Positions 1-5,215 of a DNA stretch of 5,425 nt are shown here, one piece after another (positions within the stretch are counted from its first letter, which is position 1; each line of letters begins with the position of its first letter). Location: contig CALMWI010000107.1 of assembly GCA_937873545.1 (NCBI GenBank), forward strand, positions 1 through 5,425, given 5' to 3'. The translations under genes were made by a program, and so were the position numbers. The notes beneath the pieces are model-generated. The model worked only from the letters and a program-made list of their open reading frames with translations, searched no databases and was not told the origin of the DNA. The stretch is from an uncultured bacterium. Lineage in GTDB: Bacteria; UBA4055.

Positions 1-1
1 A

Positions 2-1465
2 TCATCTCTTAACAATACATTAAAGCTGAATGTGTCTAAATACATGATAAATGATTTTAATTTTAAAACATCCTATTCATGGGTCGGAAATTTGAGCAGC
101 AGGACAGTGTCGAACAACATTAAGAACAGATATGATTCAAAATTTAATTCGAAGATAAAGACTAAAGAAATAATAACTGAGATTCAGAAGGGAGTGAACT
201 ACTTACTGCCGGAAAAGAAAACTCAGGGGGATGCTGAAGTTTCTGCCGATGAAAAAAGCGACAAGCTAAAACCAAATCCCAATGCTATTGACAGTCTAAA
301 ATCTTCTACGGGTTCCAAGCCTTCAGAAGGAGCATCCAGATTAACACGCACCAGTACTGCTAAAAGCTCAGGAAAATCTGTGCTCGGGTTCTTAAAGGAT
401 AATCTTTCTGATCTGTCAATGTCGTATTCTCAGGGAAGGGAGAATGCTTTCAGCGACATTCCGTCTCTTGATCAGGCAAATCCGGCTTTTATATTCGGTG
501 TAGCGAACAAACCTGATGACTCGGGCTACACTTCATCAAGCTGGAGCGGCAACTGGGGTCTGAATGGTACGACAAAGCTGGGTCTGACAAAAAATCTCAG
601 CCTTGACGGGATATCCTATCAGTTCTCGAGAGCATACAGAGAGAACAACAACGAAGGATTTACAGGTAATGACAGCGAAACAAAATTCATTTGGCCGTGG
701 GTAACTGACGAAGAGCATAAGAAAACGGGAGCGGATCCTTATCTTATCCCGAATTATTCGATAGGCATATCTGGGCTTCAGGATATGCTTCAGGCAAAAG
801 AAAAAATATCCTCTCTGACAATCTCACATTCTAAAACAGGCAGCGAGGCCATTCAATGGTACGTTGACGGCCCTGCTCCCGGACTTTATCTTACAGGAAT
901 ACCGGATATTTCAGGTTCAGATATTAAAATAAGATCAGTTGCTTACGCATCAGGATTTTCACCTCTGGCAGGGATAAAAGTGGGGCTTAAAAACGGTTTT
1001 AGTTTCAGCGCAAACTATAACTATTCTTACGACATGAAAGAATCATACACATATACCGACAATATCAGATCTGTACAGTCAGGTGAAAAAAAATATACGA
1101 GGGAGCTTAGAGTATCTGCAGGCTATAATCAGAAGGGAGGTTTCAGCATGCCTTTCAATTTCTGGCCGTTTAAGGGTGCAAAGCTGGATAACGATATAGA
1201 TTATAATCTGTCAGTTTCTTTCAGTTCGAATGACAGGCATAATTATGATATAAAGCTTAAAGAGTATGAAAGCCTGGAAAAGGGTATCCAGTCAACAAAT
1301 TTTACGATAAATCCCGATATAACCTACAGGGTTTCAAAAAAACTGAACGGTACAGCTTCATATTCTTATAATTACAATGAAACAAAAAATTATGACGCAA
1401 GAAGCGTAGTAAATACTAACCATAAATTTGAGCTGAGGGCGGTACTCAGCATAACCGGAAATTAG
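2..1465 (+). CDS. SprA-like outer-membrane beta-barrel protein, C-terminal part (5' end outside window)
   Basis: The frame is open to the left edge, so this is the last 487 codons of a larger protein; an internal GTG at 32 is not a convincing start because it has no Shine-Dalgarno and the frame continues upstream. The visible protein is rich in alternating polar/aromatic strands (for example NYNYSYDMKESYTYT and ASYSYNYNETKNYD), typical of an outer-membrane barrel. The end resembles the C-terminus of SprA, the roughly 2,000-2,400-residue translocon of Bacteroidetes type IX secretion and gliding: a GFSPLAGI block near visible residue 318, then an MPF segment with KLDNDIDYNLSVSF near 383-400, then a TINPDITYRVSKKLNG strand close to the end. 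Visible residues 71-125 form a hydrophilic Ser/Lys/Asp linker. The last residue is Asn, not the aromatic residue common in barrel proteins. xseA follows after 8 bases. The assignment comes from remembered family pattern; another giant barrel family remains possible. Confidence 0.7.
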   Translation, partial: SSLNNTLKLNVSKYMINDFNFKTSYSWVGNLSSRTVSNNIKNRYDSKFNSKIKTKEIITEIQKGVNYLLPEKKTQGDAEVSADEKSDKLKPNPNAIDSLKSSTGSKPSEGASRLTRTSTAKSSGKSVLGFLKDNLSDLSMSYSQGRENAFSDIPSLDQANPAFIFGVANKPDDSGYTSSSWSGNWGLNGTTKLGLTKNLSLDGISYQFSRAYRENNNEGFTGNDSETKFIWPWVTDEEHKKTGADPYLIPNYSIGISGLQDMLQAKEKISSLTISHSKTGSEAIQWYVDGPAPGLYLTGIPDISGSDIKIRSVAYASGFSPLAGIKVGLKNGFSFSANYNYSYDMKESYTYTDNIRSVQSGEKKYTRELRVSAGYNQKGGFSMPFNFWPFKGAKLDNDIDYNLSVSFSSNDRHNYDIKLKEYESLEKGIQSTNFTINPDITYRVSKKLNGTASYSYNYNETKNYDARSVVNTNHKFELRAVLSITGN

Positions 1466-1473
1466 GCAAGATA

Positions 1474-2733
1474 ATGACCGATCTTTTTTCATATTTAAGC
1501 GAAGAAAACAGCGAAAAAGAGAAAGATGCAGAAATACTGAAAAAAGAGGACACTCTGTTTTCGGTTCATGAGATAACAATGCTTATTAAAGGTGTGATAG
1601 AGCCTAAGTTTACAGATATCTGGGTCGAAGGAGAGATATCAAACTATAAAAAACACAGCTCGGGGCACCATTATTTCAGTCTTAAAGATGACAGAGCGGT
1701 GATCGGCTGCGTGATGTGGAAAAGCACAGGCGACAGGATCGGCTTTGAACCGGATAACGGACAGATGGTTAAAGTGCGCGGTTCCGTTTCTCTGTACGAA
1801 AGCAGCGGAAGATATCAGATCGATGTAAAGAAGATTGTGATCTCAGGAATCGGAGAGCTGCAGATGAAGTTCGAAGCTCTTAAATTAAAGCTTTTTCAGG
1901 AAGGCCTGTTCGATGTTTCACGAAAGAAGAAACTGCCCGGTTTTATAAAGAATGTCGGTGTTGTTACTGCCGAAACAGGGGCGGCATTTCAGGATATTAA
2001 AAAAGTGATACATTCACGCTCGGTTTATATAAACATATATCTCTATAATGCGAGAGTTCAGGGTAAAGGAACCGAGGCTGAAATAGTTGAAGGAATAGAA
2101 TATTTTAATAAACACAAAGAAATGGCAGATGTTATAATAATCGGAAGAGGCGGCGGTTCGCTGGAGGACCTGTGGTCATTTAACGAGGAATGTGTTGCAA
2201 GGGCAGTTTATAATTCGGAGATCCCCGTGATCTCGGCCGTCGGGCATGAGATCGATTTTTCTATTTCTGATTTTGCTGCAGATATCAGGGCCGCGACACC
2301 TTCGCATGCGGCTGAAATGGTAAGTATTAATGTTAAAGATGAAATAAGTAAATTGAGTCAGTATGAAACAAGGATAAAAAATCAGGTGGGCTATTATTTT
2401 CAGTATCAGCATGAGAAATTAAAGGGTATAGAAAATTCTCACGCCTTTAAAATGCCTGCAGATATAATCAGGAATCACAGTTTAATTCTTGATAACCTTG
2501 AGGACAGTTTTCGCGGATTTTTTTCTGATCTTATTAAAAACGAGAATATAAAAGTAAATAATATAGAAAGCGTAATAAGGTCGCTCAATCCAGATTCTGT
2601 GATCAACAGGGGATATGCCATTATTAAAGACGGTTCATCGTTAAGGATAATTACTTCAGCATTAAAAATAAATAAAGGTCAGAAACTGGAGATAAGATTT
2701 AAGGACGGTTCCGTTTCTTCGACAGCAGAATAG
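1474..2733 (+). CDS. xseA: Exodeoxyribonuclease VII large subunit
   Basis: This is the catalytic subunit of exonuclease VII, a cytoplasmic metal-independent single-strand DNA exonuclease that works with several copies of the small subunit XseB in mismatch repair and DNA clean-up. The OB-fold domain is at about residues 28-128 (IWVEGEISNYKKHSSGHHYF at 49-68). The catalytic domain follows with VTAETGAAFQDI (164-175), GRGGGSLEDLWSFNEE (224-239) and VGHEIDFSISDFAADIRA (256-273). H258 and D261 match the conserved His/Asp of the VGHETD motif; the usual Thr is Ile here. A helical segment (about 284-368) and the small C-terminal domain, starting at LNPDSVINRGYAII (371-384), complete it. At 419 residues it is slightly shorter than the E. 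coli protein (about 456), mainly in the helical part, but has about 20 extra charged residues at the N-terminus. The ATG lies 8 bases after the upstream stop, with an AGG at 1464-1466. No xseB follows. Confidence 0.96.
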   Translation: MTDLFSYLSEENSEKEKDAEILKKEDTLFSVHEITMLIKGVIEPKFTDIWVEGEISNYKKHSSGHHYFSLKDDRAVIGCVMWKSTGDRIGFEPDNGQMVKVRGSVSLYESSGRYQIDVKKIVISGIGELQMKFEALKLKLFQEGLFDVSRKKKLPGFIKNVGVVTAETGAAFQDIKKVIHSRSVYINIYLYNARVQGKGTEAEIVEGIEYFNKHKEMADVIIIGRGGGSLEDLWSFNEECVARAVYNSEIPVISAVGHEIDFSISDFAADIRAATPSHAAEMVSINVKDEISKLSQYETRIKNQVGYYFQYQHEKLKGIENSHAFKMPADIIRNHSLILDNLEDSFRGFFSDLIKNENIKVNNIESVIRSLNPDSVINRGYAIIKDGSSLRIITSALKINKGQKLEIRFKDGSVSSTAE

Positions 2734-2784
2734 TTTTATCAGCAAAAAGAAACATATTTTACAAAAAAAATTTAAAAATATCAG

Positions 2785-2812
2785 TTGACAATCCGTTTGT
2801 GTTTTGTATATT
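2785..2812 (+). promoter_or_regulatory. Predicted promoter of the small lipoprotein gene
   Basis: A perfect -35 hexamer TTGACA (2785-2790) is separated by 16 bases from TATATT (2807-2812). Read by the Bacteroidetes rule, TTG, 19 bases and then TATATTTC (against TAnnTTTG) also fits, so either type of primary sigma factor could use it. An A/T tract at about 2761-2780 lies directly upstream and could act as an UP element. The start site would be near 2819, leaving a leader of about 29 bases that carries the ribosome binding site. No terminator hairpin is seen after xseA, so read-through from xseA is also possible. Confidence 0.72.
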
Positions 2813-2831
2813 TCACGCAAATTAATTTCCT

Positions 2832-2842
2832 AAGGAGAGGAG
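2832..2842 (+). promoter_or_regulatory. Doubled Shine-Dalgarno of the lipoprotein gene
   Basis: AAGGAG (2832-2837) and AGGAG (2838-2842) lie in tandem, 10 and 5 bases before the ATG at 2848. This decides the start: a TTG at 2785 in the same frame lies within the promoter -35 box and has no ribosome binding site. It is the strongest translation signal in the window. Confidence 0.8.
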
Positions 2843-2847
2843 ACAAA

Positions 2848-3057
2848 ATGAAAAAATTTGCAATGGTATTGGTAGTTCTGAGCGCAATGCTTGTAATCGT
2901 AAACTGTGCGAAAAAAGAAGAAGTTGTTCAGCAGCCGGCTCCGGTAGTTGAAACACCTGCACCAGTAGAAGAAGTTCCCGCAGTAGTTGACTCTGCAGCA
3001 GTAGCAGTTGACTCTGCAGCGGCAGTTGTTGAAGAAACAGTTCCGGCAGCAAAATAA
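2848..3057 (+). CDS. Small Ala/Val/Pro/Glu-rich lipoprotein, function unknown
   Basis: The 69-residue protein begins MKKFAMVLVVLSAMLVIVNC, a short basic n-region and hydrophobic stretch ending in a lipobox-like VIVNC with Cys20 as the probable lipidated residue; Asn at -1 is less usual than Gly, Ala or Ser. The mature part of about 50 residues (CAKKEEVVQQPAP...) is low-complexity: Pro/Ala/Val/Glu-rich to about residue 45, then a repeated V-D-S-A-A unit (48-58). It has about nine acidic residues against three lysines, no Gly or aromatic residue after the signal, and a C-terminal Lys. The prolines argue against a continuous coiled coil; an extended periplasmic tether or spacer is more likely. 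The dedicated promoter, doubled Shine-Dalgarno and following terminator indicate a separately and strongly expressed gene. I do not recognise a named family. The predicted membrane anchoring is solid, the role unknown. Confidence 0.85.
   Translation: MKKFAMVLVVLSAMLVIVNCAKKEEVVQQPAPVVETPAPVEEVPAVVDSAAVAVDSAAAVVEETVPAAK
2985..3020 (+). repeat. Two-copy 21-base-period repeat inside the lipoprotein gene
   Basis: The 15-base sequence AGTTGACTCTGCAGC occurs exactly at 2985-2999 and 3006-3020, a shift of 21 bases or seven codons. It encodes the repeated V-D-S-A-A segment of the lipoprotein. Identity at the DNA level, not only in protein, suggests a recent internal duplication, and such a repeat can expand or contract by slippage. 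Confidence 0.8.
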
Positions 3058-3100
3058 CATAAATCTCCAGCTTATGCTGAAAATATGCTATTTTTGAATT

Positions 3101-3129
3101 AAAAAAGCAGGATTTAGTCCTGCTTTTTT
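3101..3129. terminator. Bidirectional intrinsic terminator between convergent genes
   Basis: A perfect 12-base inverted repeat, AAAAAAGCAGGA (3101-3112) and TCCTGCTTTTTT (3118-3129), encloses the 5-base loop TTTAG. Read on the + strand, the GC core is followed by a T-run that continues with further T-rich sequence to about 3138, ending the lipoprotein transcript. Read on the - strand, the same core is followed by six T, ending the glycosyltransferase transcript. The glycosyltransferase stop codon (3116-3114) sits in the loop. Confidence 0.9.
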
Positions 3130-3986
3130 CTTTTTGTTAAACTTCTGTAAACTGCCGCGTAAAATAAATAAGTATAGCTGATGTGGCCGAAACGGCCTTT
3201 GATTTTTTTTGCTTTGAGTTTTTCCACAGAGTAAAAAAGAGAGTTAAAGCATACAGATCCCAATGCGGAAGTCAGCAGGTTGTAACGGATATTTTTCTTG
3301 AACTGCGGATGTTTCTTGATAAGATACTCGAGGTTCCCGCCGGAATTTTCAATCTGACAGACCCATTCATCAACTGTTTTATCGTGATAATGATAAATTT
3401 TATCTGTTCTGAAAAAGAATATCTTACCGTCGTTTTTTTCTATTCGAAGTCCGATCTCGGGATCTTCCCATCCGTAGCCGGAGAAATTCTCGTCAAATCC
3501 GCCGATTTTGTCAAAAAGATCTTTTTTCACGCTGCAGAATGCCGTAGTAAAATAATTACTTTTTACGACATCACCGATATTTTGTTTATTTGCGCCGCGC
3601 GTATTTAAAAACTCGTTTAAGAAAGAATATTTTCCGTCAGTGCGGACATTAATTACATTGCTGAAAATGGCTGAAAAACCTTTTTCAAATTCAGAAATAT
3701 ATTTGTCAAAAAGATTTTCTTTTACTTCGATGTCATCATCAATGAAGAATAATATACTTCCTATGGCCGCCCGCGCTCCTGCGTTCCTGGATCCCGATCT
3801 TCCGAGATTCGTTTCGTTTTCAATAATTCTGATCCGGCGGTCGAATAAATCCGTTATCGGAATATTGGGGTAATCATTTACAACTACTATTTCATATTCG
3901 CAGGAAATATTGAGGGACAGAATTGAACTTACCGTTCTTTTCAGAGCAAGAGGCCTGTTATATGTCGGAATAATTACCGAGAACAT
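3114..3986 (-). CDS. Family 2 (GT-A) glycosyltransferase
   Basis: This is a 290-residue cytosolic or membrane-associated enzyme predicted to transfer a sugar from a nucleotide-sugar donor. Its N-terminal GT-A domain starts with SVIIPTYNR (3-11), followed by VVVND (34-38) for nucleotide binding, NLGRSGSRNAGARAA (60-74), and the metal-binding DxD as FIDDDIEV (81-88). The acceptor-side motif GGFDENFSGYGWEDPEIGLR (162-181) contains the W-E-D signature of the galactosyltransferase-like C-terminal region, and H199/H201 in YHYHD may help bind metal. No membrane span is evident, though 236-252 is fairly hydrophobic. The ATG at 3986 lies inside the end of the upstream gene (13-base overlap), with AGAGG 9 bases before it, so the two are translationally linked. 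Donor and acceptor cannot be read from sequence; cell-surface polysaccharide, lipopolysaccharide or glycoprotein glycan assembly are all possible. Confidence 0.92.
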   Translation of the reverse strand: MFSVIIPTYNRPLALKRTVSSILSLNISCEYEIVVVNDYPNIPITDLFDRRIRIIENETNLGRSGSRNAGARAAIGSILFFIDDDIEVKENLFDKYISEFEKGFSAIFSNVINVRTDGKYSFLNEFLNTRGANKQNIGDVVKSNYFTTAFCSVKKDLFDKIGGFDENFSGYGWEDPEIGLRIEKNDGKIFFFRTDKIYHYHDKTVDEWVCQIENSGGNLEYLIKKHPQFKKNIRYNLLTSALGSVCFNSLFYSVEKLKAKKIKGRFGHISYTYLFYAAVYRSLTKRKKQD

Positions 3987-5095
3987 TTTTTATAGCCTCT
4001 TTTCATCTTTATAAAATAAAAAGTTACCGCTGCAAGAGTTAATAACGATATAATAACTTTCCAATCCCTTGAGGGAAGTCTGAACCGGAAATAAATATGG
4101 TGCGGAATCGAAGCTATCACCAGCATAAGTACGACCATTCTGTTCTTGTATCCGTTAAACTCAGACTTTTCAAAAATGATTCCGAGAAGAAGAAAAAAAA
4201 CAGGGAACACTGGAGCAATGAGCCTTTCGGTATCGCCTGCAAGAAAACAGCTTGAGATGTATGTCAAGATCAGGATGAGAAAATGAATATTATCTTTAAA
4301 AAATCTTTTCGTTGTTTTCCAAAACACCAAAGGGATAAATGTAAGCGGTATAAAAGTATTTATGATCCTATAATAGGTCGCAGGACTGAATAATTTGTTT
4401 GATTCGTCAAAATGAATTTTACCGAAGGAATAGAAAATGTCTTTTTCGACAGCCGATTCGGTTGTTATAAGGGACCTGACGGTTATCAGAGCTATCAGTG
4501 CAGGAACGGTTGAGAGAATAAATCTGAATGATCTTTTCTTGTCTTTGAGAATAAAAATATAATAATATAAAGCTGAAGGGACCAGAAAAAGAATTGTCTC
4601 CCGGTTAAATATCCCTATAAAAAGAATTAAAGCCATCATTGTAATGTTGTTTTTCTTCATGCTGATCATGAATACAAGTATCAGGATATGAGTTAAAAGA
4701 TCGTGAATATCATAATAATCCCAGACTGGAAAACCGAATGTGTACCTGCCTGCCAGAAAAAGCAGGATAAGATAGAATGATGTATCATCTTTCAGCCCGT
4801 AAGTTTTTAAAAACCGGAAAAATACAAAAGGAATTATCAGAGAAAGAATAATCGTCAGAATGTAAAAATTGGTATCAATATCAAAAGGCATCAGTCCGGC
4901 TATATAGGGCATCAGTATCCTGTAGCCGAAGTTTCTTGAAACGGTTTCATCCAGCCCGGGCGAAGCCTGAGCCATCAGACGATAATTCTGAATGTCGGGA
5001 ATGTCAGAAAAAGGAGCCTGTGAAATATCTATCCTGCCGTAAAACAGTATCATCAGTGATGTTGCGAGGAAAATTAATAAATAAACATTTTTCAT
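3974..5095 (-). CDS. Multi-pass membrane protein, probable GT-C-fold glycosyltransferase
   Basis: The 373-residue protein has about ten or eleven predicted membrane helices (roughly 4-20, 72-95, 104-120, 132-145, 150-162, 165-181, 192-208, 244-258, 269-286, 290-308, 317-330 and 345-362; some may merge). After helix 1 comes a long loop with acidic residues, SDIPDIQNYRLMAQ (30-43), then NFGYRILMPYIAG (55-67). This is the layout of GT-C enzymes, whose catalytic Asp lies in the first extracytoplasmic loop and which use polyprenyl-phosphate sugars. Other conserved-looking motifs are WDYYDIHD (125-132), FNRET (163-167) and AGDTERLIAPVFP (286-298). The C-terminus is short and basic. It heads a two-gene operon with a GT2 enzyme. 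The ATG at 5095 has no clear Shine-Dalgarno, but the next in-frame Met (15) would cut helix 1. I do not recognise a named family; a transporter or polymerase of surface polysaccharide is the alternative. Confidence 0.82.
   Translation of the reverse strand: MKNVYLLIFLATSLMILFYGRIDISQAPFSDIPDIQNYRLMAQASPGLDETVSRNFGYRILMPYIAGLMPFDIDTNFYILTIILSLIIPFVFFRFLKTYGLKDDTSFYLILLFLAGRYTFGFPVWDYYDIHDLLTHILILVFMISMKKNNITMMALILFIGIFNRETILFLVPSALYYYIFILKDKKRSFRFILSTVPALIALITVRSLITTESAVEKDIFYSFGKIHFDESNKLFSPATYYRIINTFIPLTFIPLVFWKTTKRFFKDNIHFLILILTYISSCFLAGDTERLIAPVFPVFFLLLGIIFEKSEFNGYKNRMVVLMLVIASIPHHIYFRFRLPSRDWKVIISLLTLAAVTFYFIKMKRGYKKCSR
3996..4000 (-). promoter_or_regulatory. Shine-Dalgarno of the glycosyltransferase, inside the upstream gene
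   Basis: On the - strand AGAGG lies within the last codons of the membrane-protein gene, 9 bases before the ATG at 3986. It supports that start and means ribosomes finishing the upstream gene pass directly over the initiation site. Confidence 0.6.
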
Positions 5096-5130
5096 AGCAC
5101 TAATATAAGATAAAATGCTACCTAAGGGAA

Positions 5131-5159
5131 ATAAAAAAATAGAAATAAAACTGTTTCAA
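5131..5159 (-). promoter_or_regulatory. Candidate promoter of the glycosyltransferase operon
   Basis: On the - strand TTGAAA (5159-5154) is followed after 17 bases by TTTTAT (5136-5131), matching the sigma-70 boxes at 5 of 6 and 4 of 6 positions. The leader would be about 29 bases with no good Shine-Dalgarno. A second candidate -10, TATATT at 5107-5102, would give a nearly leaderless transcript but has a poor -35. The region is AT-rich, so chance matches are likely. Confidence 0.35.
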
Positions 5160-5182
5160 AGTACCGGTTATAAACTTATATT
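5154..5182 (+). promoter_or_regulatory. Candidate promoter of hisS
   Basis: TATATT (5177-5182), extended to TATATTTA, lies 17 bases after a weak -35 TTTCAA (5154-5159). The TATATTT core is the same as in the lipoprotein promoter at 2807. The start site would be near 5189, giving a leader of about 27 bases. The -35 matches only 3 of 6 positions. Confidence 0.45.
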
Positions 5183-5198
5183 TAATGAAAAGTAAAAC

Positions 5199-5204
5199 TA
5201 AGGA
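5199..5204 (+). promoter_or_regulatory. Shine-Dalgarno of hisS
   Basis: TAAGGA lies 11 bases before the ATG at 5216, slightly longer than the ideal spacing. It supports the chosen start, and no other in-frame start lies between it and the conserved N-terminus. Confidence 0.6.
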
Positions 5205-5215
5205 TTAATGAGATT

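Noticed and set aside
2176..2412. 78-codon antisense frame inside xseA
   Set aside because: It is opposite the most conserved catalytic motifs of XseA, which fully explain the sequence.
2734..2784. Possible terminator after xseA
   Set aside because: The A/T runs here have no GC-rich hairpin before them; the tract fits better as an upstream promoter element.
2785..2847. Extended lipoprotein reading frame from TTG at 2785 (21 more residues)
   Set aside because: The TTG lies in the -35 box, has no Shine-Dalgarno, and would bury the signal peptide behind a non-signal leader; the ATG at 2848 has two good ribosome binding sites.
2822..3060. Two antisense open frames of 76 codons opposite the lipoprotein
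   Set aside because: They are Leu/Gln-rich or Cys/Asn-rich mirror images of the GCA/GTA/GAA-rich codons, span the lipoprotein exactly, and show no protein-like composition.
3068..3079. Small inverted repeat CAGC-TTAT-GCTG after the lipoprotein stop
   Set aside because: A 4-base stem is too weak to be functional; the strong terminator lies just downstream.
3183..3608. 141-codon + strand frame opposite the glycosyltransferase
   Set aside because: It is fully antisense to a gene with clear GT2 motifs, has no ribosome binding site and no recognisable domain; Phe/Ile richness mirrors Lys/Asp/Asn codons.
3640..3873. 77-codon + strand frame opposite the glycosyltransferase N-terminal domain
   Set aside because: It is a shadow of the GT-A domain frame with no supporting signal.
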